Source of the DNA: Tigriopus japonicus
Taxonomy: Eukaryota; Arthropoda; Copepoda; Harpacticoida; Harpacticidae
NCBI GenBank assembly: GCA_010645155.1
Contig: JAAGOF010000323.1
Span: 20,630-84,629, forward strand
Length of the DNA stretch: 64,000 bases
Direction: 5' to 3'
Each line of letters opens with the position of its first letter. Within the stretch, counting starts at the first letter, position 1. Below are positions 10,688 through 25,600 of this stretch, one piece after another. The notes beneath the pieces are model-generated. The model did not search any database and was not told where the DNA came from. It saw only the letters and a program-made list of their open reading frames with translations. A program made the translations under genes and the position numbers.

Positions 10688-13600
10688 GTAAGTCCTCCTA
10701 CGCACTACGTCCGTAGAGAGAAAAAATGCCTCGGTAAAATGCTTGCGTTATTTAGCCCCCCGTTGATGGAACATCTTGCTTCAACAAGGTTGGCCAGCAT
10801 CCTCTCGTCTATTGTTCCATCTGTCCTCATAAATTATCCAGAGTAGTGATGAAAGGAACCGTCTGTCCTGAACCATAACTCCGGGGAAAAAAACCTTGTT
10901 GGTGTTCTACTTAGAATGCACCATCATCTACGTAATGACGAGCTAATTCAGTCTGAAAACTGAGAAAACAAACCTTACGAGACCTCCCAACATGAAACTG
11001 AAAAGCAAGTGTGTCATAAAGTCTGTATTTGAAGGATTATTCAACACAAAAGACAATCGTCCACAGCTTTTCATAGCCTCAAAAATCTGAGCCTCATTGA
11101 AACAATGTGTGTGGAAGGTAAATGTCTCTTTTATATAAGACCCCAAAAAAGTGTTGATCCAAGTTGTAAAAGCGGGTGTACCTTTTAAAACCAAATTTGG
11201 GATCTTGAACTTTCTTGTGAGCCCTCGAGATGGATCAAATGGGCTTTAACTTGGACACTCCGGGTTTTTGTGTTTTTTCTCTCGACTTTTGGACAGTCTC
11301 TCGCTCAGATCAGGTAATAGGGCAATAAAAAGAAATATATGACTCGGATTACAGCTGGAGAAATCCGAAGCAAACAGTAAGCCGGATGTTTTCTCCCTCC
11401 CCTTTTGATGCCATAAAAATGGACCCCGGGGCTTCTTCATTATTTCTAATTTGGCATTGTCTCCAGATGACGAACGTTATGTGCTCTTTTAGTGATACTA
11501 GCGATTGCTACTCTATAGTCCGTACTCTTAATAAGCCCAATCCTAAGAATGAACAAGTGTTCCTCGGCTCTTCTTAGAGTCGCATACTTGTCCAAATTAA
11601 GTATGTATGTAGGCCAATCGAGAACGATGGGGCTCATTTTGGATTCGCTTTCATGACGAAAGCGAAAGATAGACAGGAATGGGGAAAGAGAAAGAAAGGG
11701 AGACAAATCGAGTGACTCATTGCAAGTATTCGCACACAACGATGCAAGCTCGGCTTCTAAATTAGCAGAACAAACGAAACAATATCCTGCAATTCGCCTG
11801 CATCTGAAATCTTATGAACTCACAATCATGCATGACTTTCAAAACTCCTTGTTTCAAAGCACTCACGTATTTGGATCAAAACTACCCCTGGAGGATTTAA
11901 CGACAACAATGACACAACACGAATCTGTTTTATGGGCACCATAATTATACTTCTCTCAGTGACATTGGAGTTCGTTGGGAAACAAGTCCATTGGGTCTCA
12001 TATTTGCAAATGAAAATGTTATGTAGTCTCTACTCAAGCATACACCATAAACGAAAGTCATTTAGTCCAATCTTAAGAGCCAATACACATATTTTCCAAG
12101 CAAACGCAACACGCAAAAGACATCCCGAGGGGTTTGTTCTTCTTGCGTCGGGTTTCTTGTCCTTGTAAGCACTTCCAAATGTACTAGATAATCTGGCATT
12201 GTGATTGTAGCGACACATTTACAGGGCAAACAACATTGACGATTTCCTTTAGCTATTGTGAGTTATGTTTGCTTATCTGAAAAGTATTCAACTAGCGATT
12301 CCCTTTTCGAGAGCATCCAAGGAAATAGGGGGAGTTGAAAGTGGTCCATCATCTTGATGGAAAACATGACCCAGATGTTGGATCCCTTGAAAGTTTCTTT
12401 GAAATACGCAAATGTTACTTTTTTAACGTGGTTTCTCACTTTAAAATACATGGCATCCCAGGGGCAAGTTTTTCTCATCAAACCACTTGATTGTTATTTG
12501 TGGGCCTACTACCCACACACGACTCCCCAAAAGGCAAACTTTTCCCCAATCCCGACAGATTTATCGACCATATTGTTCCTGAATATGGATTAAAGAACCG
12601 GTCTGACACACCTTTTCATTTCCAAAACTTCTCTATTGGGCCCAGGATTGGTCCTCAACTTTGGGTGCAACTTGAAGGAAGATGGGTTATTGCGTTGTGC
12701 CCCAAAAACCTCCTTGTCCTCGCCTATTGGCAATTAGATTTGCTTTCGAGCCTTCAAGGCTTAGGTATATTGTTGCATGAAGGCCATAAAGGCTGTAGAA
12801 ATTGCCGCATTAGGCATGCAACACGGATACACATCAGCCTATACGTTTTCTCTAATAAATTCCAAGCATTGTGCAGGATCTTCTTACAGTGGCTGAGCAC
12901 ATTTGGGTTGTTTTGTGTTAGAATCGGTAAACTACGGCCGACATTAAATTATTCACTGCCTTAGTTCGACTTTCCCTCTCATAATAAAACCAGGCACGCA
13001 AACTTTCTCATTCAAGATTAAAATTGGCCCCCGAAGCAAATCCACAAATGAAGGCATTTCAACGAAACGAATTGTGAGCAACTATGTCAGGAGGGGCCAG
13101 CGATGCCATTATTTGTCAGTTTTTGCCGGAAAAAATATGTGCTTGTGTGCGTACTAGTACGTACGCACAGGACTCAGGGGGTTCCTTTTGTGGCTGCCGA
13201 GTTCTCGCACTATCCTTGTGAAATGACCCAGATACCACTGGTTCCACTCGTGGAAGCATATCCCCCTAGGAACCTCGCTCCCTTGGTCCTAAAGGTCGAT
13301 TGAAGAATTCGGTTAATGCATTCAAGGGGGTTCTTGATCCCGTTGAATGGCTAGGCATGGCTGAGTATTCGGTAATTTCGTATCTACTATTGACTGATGT
13401 CGGCACGAGCTCTTTAAGTTTCCCCTCAGTGTATCTCACTTCTGTTTGATAAGGGAACGGAGAGTGAGTAAGTGAGAGAGACCATTGGATTCCCTCGTTG
13501 AAGAAGTTATGAGACAAGCTTTTTTGAGCTAGCTAGGAGTAAAGAACCGACGGGGACATAAAGTCCGAGAACCTCTCAATTCAATCTGGGGGAGGGAAGA

Positions 13601-16600
13601 ACGAGTTTCACTCTTCCGTTCCACATGGGTAAATTGGGACACTCGCTCGGGCAAAAAGGGACCTTTGAAAAGCAAATCTACAAATGCGGACAGTGGAATC
13701 ATACAATTTCCCCGGGAACCCAGGTTTGTCTAGACCGTTTTTCACAGAAATCAGACAATTCCCCGAAAGGATCCACGAGCTTGAAAGTTTTCGAGGTGAG
13801 AGGTTGGTCCAGGGCAATTGTTCCACATCATGAGACTTGGGTCACTTTCCAAGTTGAGAATTGGTCCTGAGGCTCGTTCCATTAGCACTCAAGGGAGTTG
13901 TTGGGCAGAATCTTCAGGGGAAGAACGACGAATGGAACCACAACCAAAGAATATACCATGTTGGGGGGGTCTTGTCATGGTTATGGAGATGAAAGGATCA
14001 AGTTTGATGAAGGAATGCTCGCTTTGAATAGAAATACTCTGGTCAAAATGAGGATAAAGCAGCTATTCGAGTACTCGCACATCTCCAACTACGTATTGCC
14101 ATTGGATGAGATGAAATCTTCCTGAATCTATCTGGGTGACACAAAAGACGATCGTGGAGCTACATTCAGATATCAGATCTGCTTTGAGGGAGCTCTTTGA
14201 GCAATCGATGGTTCTAGCTCTCGATAAATGACTAGGAAAGACGAGAAACGAAGCTTTTCCCCCATTTTTTATTTGTGCAACCTGGAAAAAATGTCCTGAT
14301 CAGATTCTATCTGACAGAATGAGAGATGCATTTGTTTCAAGTGCAAATTGTCGGTCCAAAAATGGGGACGAGAGTTAAAGAAACTTATTAAGCTTTTAAA
14401 GTTGCAATTCAATAAAGAGTGAGCGAACACTGATAAGAGGAATTTCATGCGTTTCTAAAGTTATTTGCAATCTCAAATTGCAAGTACAAACGAATTAGGT
14501 TATAATTTCAAGGTATTCCTCTATTTTTAAATTAAAAAAAGGTGTGCATTTTTCTCTGATTAAATGACAAGTGTTCTGTTCATCGTATGAAACACAACTG
14601 GTTGAAAAGATACTAAAATTGGAGCCGACGCACAATCATATATACCGTTGATTGGGTTGGTTTCATTTTCAATTTTTGATGAGAATAGCCAACATGTTCT
14701 AGATGCAATGCGGTTATAAGGATGAGAATATGCAAGTTTGACACTGTCAAAATAGAACAAATGAATTGGGAAAAACACTTTGGAAGACAATAGCAACATC
14801 CGGCCGTTTTTGAACGACAACTATCTTTAAGTGTTCTTTTTGAAGAAACTTCTCCCCTTAGTCATGGAAAACGTGAGACTTCGCCTCCGCCGTTCAGCTG
14901 TTTTTTTTCAGCAATCGAATTTCATTCAAGTATATGGTTTTGTTTTGATAAGATTGACAAGACAGGCACTTAAGGATGTCGTTGACTAAATCCCAGCATA
15001 CCACATTTATCACATTTGTCTGTTCGCGAGAAACAATGTTTTGAAATTTGTAACAGTCGCAGTACCATAGATAAATAAAATAGAGATATCTCAATTTTGA
15101 CGTCGACAAAACCGCCCTCTATGAGGGATTACCTAACAACATTGGTAAAAATGATTGTTTCATAAGGAACGTCATAGAGTGCGCCACCGTGTTTGTAACG
15201 CAAATATCCTTTTTGAAGTTCGATTCTCAGACACGGTGTTCCGATTGGTAATAGAAAGATCATATCAAAATACCCAAACACGAACACCACACTAGCGATT
15301 GCTTTAGAGGTAGAAGCTTCTAAAACTGCAGAATTTCAAATAGGGCAGTACGTACACTACGAAGTGAGAGACAAATTGACCCCACAATGGTCCGCAGGTG
15401 CACTTGCGCTCACAAATGTGCTTCAAATTGCTTTCATTACCCATAGACCTTGCATTACCATACACTTCAGCTGATCAAGTTGAAATTAAGCATGAGAGCT
15501 TTGAATAACCAGTCAGACAACTGGTTTGATTAAATTCTTCTCTGACTGACCCCGAAATCGAAAAGAGGCTTTTGTCAAAAGCTGAGGCATCCAGATCTTG
15601 AGATCCGTGACAGAATTATGGTGGCAAATTGAGTAAAGTGGGCACTTTTGGAACCTTCCACCCATTGATTGCTTGTCTCGTTTCCATTCCAAGTTTTGCA
15701 AAGAGAAATCGTGGATCGAGAGTGGAATAAAACGGACTAAGTCCTTCGTTGAAAAAGCGTTCTTTGAATGAAGCTATAAGAGATGTGAAAATCGAAAAAT
15801 AAGGAGCTGAGAAAAAAAGAAACCCTAAATATACCCTTCCATACATTGTGTTTTGTAGAATGAACTGTTTGAGCAACCCTGGTGATCATTGAGAAAAAAT
15901 CTGTCTTTTTACCAACAACTAAAATTCTACCTATAAAACTGACTTGCTTCGTTTTTGCAACTTAAATTTTGAAGCAAAAGGTAAAGCCGACAACTAAAAT
16001 TGGAAACGAGAATAATTCTATTTAAAGAACCCCTTCTTCAACCAATGTAACAGAATTATTCACGTTTTCGGAAAAGTGTCCTACTTACAGGATGAAGTAA
16101 GTGTTCCTACGTGACATCGTCTTAATCATTTGGTATCCTATATGCTTGAATCATATTCCTTGTGTGCCATCTCCTACAGGCCCATGTGAGCTTATTCCTC
16201 ACCCAGCTAATGTTCCAATATCACTCAACGTGAGCAATAAGCTGACTCAGGGACCCGAACAACCAGGCAAACTATTCAGGCCCATTCAAGGAACACTTCA
16301 ACACCGATGAGCCGAGACGGTTTCTCATCATTGAAATGTGATAAGAAATCATGTCTTGCATTATTTCGGGATAAGCAATTTTCTTGAGACCTGATAAGTC
16401 ACGTCGGCTTTTACGTCTTGAAGCACTTTTCAATTCGAAACTTTAATTTCTAATTGCTCTTCGACATGTCTTCTTGGGACTCATCCTTGCGATTTTAAAA
16501 TCGAATTTCCCGCCGTCGGCTTTATGGCCTTGACATCGCTTTTAGCACTCGGCACGGGAAAAAATCCCCGGGCCTTTCATTAGAAGAGGCCTTGAGGCTG

Positions 16601-19600
16601 GTCTGTAGGATGGTTTCTCAGGAGACACCTCAAGCTTTGAGTGAGCCTTGAGTAAACTTTTTAACGAACAATACACCTTATATGTCATAAAGTATGGCAG
16701 CACTGCCAACTCGAAATCCATTTTTATAAGTAACGATGAAACTCAAAATCGAACTAGTTCGAGTGTTGCCATATTAGTCCCTGTTTGGGTCTTTTCAAAA
16801 AGTTCAATACAACCTGCCCTTTTTAACAGCGATAAACTTCCGAATCAACACTGGCAGCACTCCTGGTTCGAAACACATCACGAAATTTTATGTTAATCCT
16901 TTCTCAGTGTAGGATCACCGGAATTGCTGTTTCATGACCAGATGTATTTTCATAAGTAGATGGGGTTTATCTACAAACATACATATATGCTACATAGAGC
17001 ATGTACAAATCACAGGGCAGATACACTGAGATTTGTGTTGGATGAGTTACACCTGTTGAAGGGCAAAGGTTGCTCGTAAAAACTTGATATTCCCGAAGAT
17101 ACAAAAGAAGTGACAAAAGACGAAAATAGATGACAATTTTGTTTTCTTATTAATTCCTATACCTAACTTCAGTTCAAGTTCCATTTTCGAGGATCCGGCG
17201 AAATAATTTTCATTAACCATGAGGGCAAGTTGTATACTTAACTGAATTACAATTGTCCAAATGCATCGGTCCATTTAGAAGTGCTTATAGAACGTTAGCC
17301 CTAAACACTCTAGCCAAATTGCCGGAGATCAAGAAGTAATGGGTTTTCTTTGGTGGCGTTAGAGTGCAACGTGGAAGGACGAAGAAAAATGTCCTGAACA
17401 TGATCTGACTTAAAATGCATCCGGCTCTCATGGTTCCAGAGGCATATTCCATTTCTGTAATATGTCTGTTCCAAGATCTGCTCCAGGAACAGCAAGACGG
17501 GGACTGCATTTCATTATTACGCGTACGTTATCATCTCTCATTCTCGGTCTCTCAAGAGTGAACCACCTTATTGAGCCTTGGATTAATCAGGGTAAGTGCC
17601 CTCTTGGGTTCAATTTTCTACATGGCCTCCACGAGAAGAAGGCCATCGTGACGAGGTCAATAAAAATGCCTATTTGTTTTCTAATTTCATGGTGGTTCAC
17701 TCTCACCAACATCTCAGGGATCACTCATCCCGGTTTCATGTCCTACTTCCCAGCCTTTGGCGCTCTCGTGGCCTTAATATGTCTGTCCTTCTTTTTGTTT
17801 TAAACTCCTTTTTCGGGTGAGGCACATCCACAACATGGACTACAATATGTCTTGGCAGGAGAAATCTGGCTTTTCGTGCCCTATAAACGATCCATCTTAG
17901 AAGCTTGCATGCTCCACAACCATAACGAAGGACAGCAACCAACATCCATTTGACTCTTGGGACAGACACACATTACATAAGAGCAAGTGGAATGAGGGAA
18001 ATATCTGAAGTACTTGACATGAGTAGTTTAGGTTTCTCCGAGTATTTTTCTATCCTCCTCCAACCCTCTAAATAGTAAACCAAAGTCAATGGTCCAAATC
18101 TTTGGAAACGTTAGAGGGACCACGGTGAAGGTGCAGTGGCACTTGCGTGCAATATAGAACACCTGCCTCAAGGCAAATCATGAGGAGTTGCATGACACTC
18201 CCCGTTATCCATGGTCGCCATCAAAGGCCAAGTTAGCTCCTTTTCAGGGTGACGGACCACGCATGAAACTATTTTGGTACCAGATTTGCTATTCCCTCTA
18301 ATTCCAAGGATCCAGGTTCTTTTTTTGGTTTCTAACAGGGTTGTCAATAAGTTTTGGGGGATTATGAAAATAGTCAAAGCTGAGCCACGTAATGCCAAGG
18401 TACATCAAAGAATGTGAATTGAAGATTAATTTTCAATGAATTTGAACCACTGTTCTTCTGAATTTAACATTGCATTAGATGGAGCTTGTAGGAAATCTCG
18501 CCTGAGAATAATAAGGAACAAATTAGTAGTATTTGAGATCTTCACATTTGGCTCATTAAAACACGACTTCAAAATGCGAGTTTTTGTCAGTGTATATTGG
18601 TGGCAAACAATCCTATGAGAATTTTTGGAGCTTCATAAAAAATTGTGTGATCTGTGAGCTATAAGAGAGGGCCCAGTTTGCAGCGTATTGATCTTGTGTT
18701 GATATTCCCCACCGCTCATGAACACTTAAGAGGACACTGATTCACAGATGACACTGGCTTTTGTCTCTTAAAAGGGGACTTGATACCTGTTTCTAATGAA
18801 TTCCAATTTTTCATCTTGCATCATTTTTTGGGCTCTTTCATTGAACAGCTCTAATCACGGCTACTTAATTTGAGAATATTCTGTGTTGATTCAGCTGCCA
18901 AGTTAATGATTTCTTTCTCTTTGCAAACCCTGGAGGAGAGGCAAAGTTATTGATTTGGTTGTGGTCCATTTCCGTGTCAAATTTTAAAGTCACTTCTTAA
19001 TGAAAACTCATGCATTCACAATTTGAGCCAAATGTGCGATACAATACAAAATAATCCTGTGAATCTTTTCCTCATTGAGTGAGTTGTTAATGATATTTGG
19101 ATGTCAATTATTAGGCAACTTGCAGCAATTACCTGATTCCTTGATTATTTCTCCCTTTTAAATTTCCTTGATTACCTTTCTTTGCTCTTTATTTCAAAGG
19201 ATTCTTCTTTTATTGATCATAATGTTTTTGCCTCACTTTAAACTGGCTGTGGAACAGACCTGAAACTTACAAGTACCTCTGGCATTTGGGATACATAGGT
19301 TAGGTCCTTTTCATCAACAAACTTTTCGTGCTTTTTCTTTCAACACCAAATTAAGTTTTGCTCCAAACAGGCCATTTTTGTATTTTCAATTTCGTCTTCG
19401 GAATTTATTGATAACCCTAAACAATGCACATTGACAGTGTTCAGCTTCATGTACAAATTTTTAGTATTTCTTGAATTCATGGTGCCAAAAATATACTTTT
19501 GAATTGCGAAAGTAGACAGCAAAATAAACCATCTACGTTCCAGATGAACGTTAAAAAAGGAACATAAACTGTGGACTGGTATGAAATAAAGCCTTTTAAT

Positions 19601-22600
19601 TTGTGTTTCCTGAGCTTGATTAGTAAAGAATAAGGAGTAAGTCTGTTTTGAAAAGTTTATTTAAGCCTAAAGCCACTTTCGGATTAGTTGTTCCAACAAA
19701 GTCTCAACCAAGCTTTACTGAAATGCTTTCTTTTGTTCTTGTCTTTCACCATGAATGACACAAAGGCGGAGAACTGTACTGTGTTGTCCTATAAATATTA
19801 GTGATGGGTCGATTTTTTAGTTTTTGGTTCAAACTTGCCAATTGGCCTAAGATTATGCCTTTTTGGAACTTCTTTTCCTCTGGAGATTTAACTTAACCTC
19901 TTTTTCGGTTTTTTTTTCAGACCGAACGTTAGATTCAAACTTAAAAAGGGCGGCATTTTTTTTTGACAAAAACACAAGACCAAAATGGTTTGAAGCGAAA
20001 AAACAGACCAAATTTTTATTTTAGCCCACCAGTCTGGCACGTATAGAGTGGAAAAGTAAAAAAAAACTTTAGTGTCTTTTGCCCCATGCCTCATTCAGCT
20101 ATTTTTGTTGGCTTTTTTGAGCTTACGAAAAACTTGTTTTGGCATGATTTTAGGTCGGTTGTTGAGGTAGTTTTGAAGTAGAAACTTATCTAGATGCATA
20201 AAAGCAGACCTTGCTTCTTTTGGCGACAATTTCAACCTTTTTTCTGCACTCTACTGACACCATCTTAGTTTACTTCTTTGCTGGTGTAAAAATCATAGGC
20301 CAATCAATGATCTCGGCAGTTTGAATACGTTTTTACTTCATAGTATTATTTCATGGGGATTTTCTGGGATCCCCTGGTGACCTTTTGTTCTTTTGTCATA
20401 TATCAAGGCCCAGATTAGGGTTCTGTATTGCTAAACACTACTCACGCCATTGCTCCTGGATCAATTGTTTGGTGCAAAGCCTTGAGACCGACAAAAAAAA
20501 ACCCTTTTTCGTCCTTTTCTCTGACAAATAGAGCTACTCCCAACACGAATTCTATTTTAAGCCTTTGGAGCGCGAAACTGGGTGGAAGAATCACTTGGGA
20601 GAGCTCCCTTGAGCATGAAACAAGGCTAACGTGTTGTAGTTACCTCTTTTAGTTGTTTCATTTTGCACCATTCGACTGACATTTTACCAAAGGTTTGCAC
20701 TTTCTTGTCCCTCTTCAAGTCAAAGTTCCAATCTCTGAGTTTTCACACCTACAAATGACTCATGTTTGTTCAGGTCAAGCATACTTGAACTTGTTTTAGA
20801 CCAGATGAATCTAGTCTTCTTGAAGAGTTTTCACTCCAAATGTACTTTTCCGTACGATCTTTGTGGACATCCATTTTGGGCCAACACGAACGAATCACGG
20901 GAAAAAGATTTTGTTCACACTCGCAGAATCGGAGATAAATCAAGATCTGACCGCGCATCCTGATAGATCTCTTTTGGCGTCCTTGAATCCTATTTCGTTT
21001 AAGATAAATGGTCAGGAAAACTGGCTCCAGAAGCTCGTACTTATCTGTAATTGCATTTAGAATCCATGTGCGCTAAAAAAAGGTAGGGTTTGCCATGGAA
21101 CTTTCTTTCTCCGAGACGACAAATGTCGATGTTGTAATGGAAAATTCCACGCTTGAAAATATTTGTGTCGTTGAAAGGCAATGAGAGACACAACATTGCT
21201 TTGTCATGGCAATTTCACATGGTTGATTTTTTCAGTGGTTCGTAAATTAGCAAAAGCGTTTGAAGTGATCGATTGCTAAAGTGAGTAGGTAAATATATAC
21301 TGTATAGGTGGGATGCCTTTTTGAGTGGAATGATCTGGTTGGATATCCAATTTACCGTTGTTGACCTTAATTGAAGGTCCAATTTTTGTAAGAGCCTTTG
21401 GAGAGTGGGTGACAAAAACAAGAACTCATCCCAGTGTCGACAATTGTTGACGTCGGAAATTGACATGCTTCATGCTTCGTCCAAAGGATGCAGTCAACAC
21501 TGTGCGTAGCTGACATTTTTTTCTCACTCGAGGAAAAAAAAGAGGGTCAAATGTCAGAGATGATTCGAGGGCGTTCCTGTACTTTCATTATGGCCCATTT
21601 GGGATCGTTCCCAAATCTTGCACATCACTCGAGTCGTGGTTCGTTCTCTCGAAGAAATCGTCGACACCGAACAAAGGCCAATTATGCTCGTTACCCGAAA
21701 ATATGTCCGTGAACGCCAAGATCGTCCGAGAAAAGATGGAAAAGCCAACTGTGGCTTTTGCAGTTATTGCTCGATCTCAAACAAGAAGTTAACGTACGTG
21801 AAGAAGTACTATTGTTCATACATCTTTTGATCAAGTGATATCGATAGGGATGCACATTTTTGGCAAGTAATTTTGAAGTCCAAAATGGGGTTTGTTTTTT
21901 GCGATTGCCTAGTTTTATACTTCCTTGATGATCTTCAACCATAAACAGCGAACTTTAAAAAAGCAAGATAAAAAGTACCAAGATTTTGAATTCTATGAAG
22001 GCGACATTTTTTTGTTTTATTTGCCATTTTTCGGTTTATGTGCAGTTTCAAACAGTTTTACTTGTCATCTTTAGAACTTGAAATGTTGATTGTTGATTCT
22101 TTGTAGCGATGGTACGATGGCTCTTTCGGCCAAATTTTCGGTTTCATTTTGGGCTTCACGAACCGAAACCGAAAACAGATATGCACCAAAAAGTATGGTG
22201 TTTGACGGGAAAATCGAACTTTTTCCTTGTTATGAAAATATCTGGAATTCGCTTATTTTCATTTTCAAATTCGGGGTTTTCTTTTTCGAAGCATTATTCA
22301 GAAGTTGTATTTATACTCATTCGGCGAATTATATACAATTTAGTGATGGACCGAAAGCGCTTTCGGCCAAAATTACGGCCGAAAATTCGATTTCGGTTTC
22401 GGTTTCGGTTATGCCTACCGAAATCGAAAGCAGACAAGCACTATATAAAATGGAGTTTGACAACAAAATCGAAAAAAAAATTGGTCCAAAAACCTCTGAA
22501 ATTCAAGTTTTAAGATTAAAATTTGCGACTACCCAACATCGAACACATTCAAATTTTTAAGGCGGATTTTGCATTTGAACAATTTTGTTAACAGTGAACA

Positions 22601-25600
22601 CTGCTTTCGGTTTCGTTTCGGTTTCGGTTAAGCCCTCTTTCGGCCGAAACTTTCGGTTTCGGTTATGAGCCCTTTCGGTCCATTACTATTACAATTATAA
22701 CTTTGTTAAATTTGGTAATTTTTGGTAAATAAACCCTTTCGATCCATCACTACTAATTCATTGTGAAATTCTGAATCCATTGAAAACGCCGCATCCAAAG
22801 TGCCTGTAGGTTCATTTCTAAAACAAACTCCAGCTGAATTGAATCAAAAAATCCTGATATTGTTGGAATCAAAATCTTTGACAAACACCTGCACTTGCTA
22901 ACTTACTATAGTTAAAATTTAGGAGAGATTAAATCTTGATACTCAGTCAAAGGGCAAGTTATTTTGCCTTGACGAAACTAACAGCCATGAGACACAGAGG
23001 TTCACACAGATGTGCTCACCACATTAAAGTTAATGTGATCAGTAGCACTCCGGTATGCATTAAGTCAATGCACCATGCATGTTTGGTTTGTAGTGCAGTC
23101 CCCTGGCATTTGTAACACTTCTAGACTTCCTCACTTCAACTGCTGAAAATGCGGAGATCTGTAAACCAAATTTGACGGCTTATTAGTGCACTCTCGAGTG
23201 GCGCACTTGCTAAAAATCAAGGCCTAGCAATACAGCATTCAGGAGGGAATTTGCTCGTGCGTTCTACTTTTCCCACTTGACGTACGTATATGTCTGGAAG
23301 TTAGTTGAATTGGTCTGTTTGAGAAAACTCAATATTAGTTTTACCTTTATTTGTTCTACTGGTCCGGAGAGTCCGGCAAAAAACCGACCAGATTCGTATG
23401 AGATCAGGATTCGAATCTGACGGCATTCACTCGAGGTCGGTAGAAGAGCTCAAAGAAAAGATAACAAATCCTGTACAAAGTGCAATCAAAGGATGAATTT
23501 GATGAAACTAATATTGAATCCAAGACGCTTCTCAAATACTGGGAGGACCATTCGCATCTTGTGTACCGTCCCTTTTTAGGTTATTTAGCTACAAAACAAG
23601 GAAAAGCAATCAAAACGAAAGGTTTCTGTTGTAATGAATAGGGCCCGGACTTCAACTTGATTTTTTTTCGGCACAAAAATGATCAAAATCTGAAAAAATG
23701 ACCAAAACCAGAAAATAATTGATCAAAATCAGAAAGTAATAAAACAAACTGGCCATTTAAATTTGTATTTGGAGAAATTTCGCCACATCAAGGGGTTCAT
23801 TTTTTTAATTTTCTTCAGTATGTTTTTTCAACAGTACTTGAGGAAAACCCTAATAGTGGGCTAAAACCCACTTTTGTTACATTTGATAACAGATTGTGAA
23901 GTGCCAGAGTGAGCAACAAACCAATTTTTGTTTAGGAAGTATCATTTGAACAATTTCAATTTCCATGTCATATCATGCAAATAGATATTCAAGTCAAAAA
24001 GTAAAGATGGGCAAAAGAGTTCAATTTTCGAGTTGTTGAAGAATTTAAGAAATTACGAAATTGCCCAAAATGATTTTCCCAAATTTCAACAAAAAACTTT
24101 TGAAAAGTGTCTCGTTTTTCCATTAAAATGTCAAAAAAATGAAAATTTTCCTCAAAAGGCCAAAAACCTAAAATTTTATCGAATTTTACGTAAAAATTGA
24201 AAGTTTAATTGATCATATTTTCAACTCTAAATTCAGGCTCTAGTGATGAAAAACGTGTGGGAAAATACAAATCATGAGCACTTAATTTAAGCTTACACTT
24301 CATATTCAAAAGCTGGTATGTTTAGCGTGCACCAAGGTGTGCTAGTAGCATCGACTTCAAGTCAACTTCAAGTAAGCCTTCTCATTATTTGACCTTAACA
24401 TAAGGTTTGATCAACGAGAAGCATGACTGGAAGCATGCAAAGGGGGAAGTTCTCCGGCGTCGTTGAAGCATTCCCATTCGAACACTTCAACGCCGATCGA
24501 ATCAACTCCAAGCCAACTTCCTTTCAGTGTTTCTTCAAATTCGCTGTCATAAATTGCCCACCCCTGACCTGTTCTTAAGCGCGGAGTTGAAAAGGGTGCG
24601 AGGAAGAGACAAAAGGAGAAATGTGGGGTAGCTGAAATCAGGAGGTGATGGCTTTAAAAGCGGGCGAGAGAACGATCATCGATGTTCGGGAATTTCAAGA
24701 TCGAAACGGACCGTCACATTCGAGAAAAGCCAAATCGATGGAGAAAACCAGGCAAGCACACTCTGTAGTAAACTTGCAAGTCAACTATCGAGCTTTGCCA
24801 TCATAGCATACGAGCTAAAATAGCTTCGTGTTCTTATGTTGGGTGTTGATATTGATCTTATTGGCGTAGGCTCCAGTTTTGCAGTTTGCACCGGAGTACC
24901 TTTGAGTAATTCTCGGTTATGCACGCGTGCAATAAATAATGCACTTCGTTTTCCAATAAGAGTGTTCAAATATTTAGACGAAATTCTCAGCCACATTATC
25001 GTATTCGGATGTGGGAGTATTCTGCTGCTGTACCTTAAGTAGCAAACCAAAAGAGGGTCTTTTAGAGAGAATAAACCTAGTCCAGGGGTAGTTATTTCCA
25101 GAATTTTTAATTTCAATGGCATTCCACTTTCAGTGGTACCACACCATTGGCTTAAGTCTTCGGAAGAAGAAAATGCAAAAATTAAAACCCCATGAAATAT
25201 GACAGAAATTGTCATTTTAGTTATGACGTGTTTTGAATCTTTTTCCCCTTGATTAAAAACATGAGAAGGGCATCTCCTGAATGTAGGGCCTTACATTATT
25301 ACCTCGCAGTGTAACTGTACTGATCTTTGTAATTAACTGATCCTTGTCTAATTTCTTGACTTGAGTTTAATTTGATGTATGAGTATCACTACCTCAACAC
25401 AAGAAGGGACAAGGATATTCAAGGCACAGCATGTTTGTTTAGTTTGTGAAAGTGACTTTTACACCCTGTATCTATTGGTGATTAATTTGGATCAGTTTGG
25501 TACATCTGAGATGATGTTATTGTGGTAGATTGGTCATTTCCTCGTTGATCATGTGTGCAATCCTGAATATCATTCTGCAAATCGCTTTTTTCTTGCAAGA

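Noticed and set aside
12491..12964. 157-codon open frame on the plus strand in the transporter intron
   Set aside because: No recognisable motif, no promoter or splice signals, and composition like the surrounding intron.
15185..15245. Possible tRNA-derived sequence with GTTCGATTC
   Set aside because: The B box is isolated and no convincing A box or body could be defined.
17462..17803. 113-codon frame with hydrophobic segment
   Set aside because: The hydrophobic stretch is not followed by matching exons, and no SLC16 segment is missing that it could supply.
23395..23440. Possible SINE B box (GGATTCGAATCTGA)
   Set aside because: The palindromic GATTCGAATC is common by chance, and no A box at the right spacing was found.
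24781..25215. 144-codon minus-strand frame beginning with a signal-peptide-like stretch
   Set aside because: Its N-terminal third is part of an inverted repeat whose other copy is broken, and no domain or upstream promoter was seen. Kept only as a repeat and a finding.
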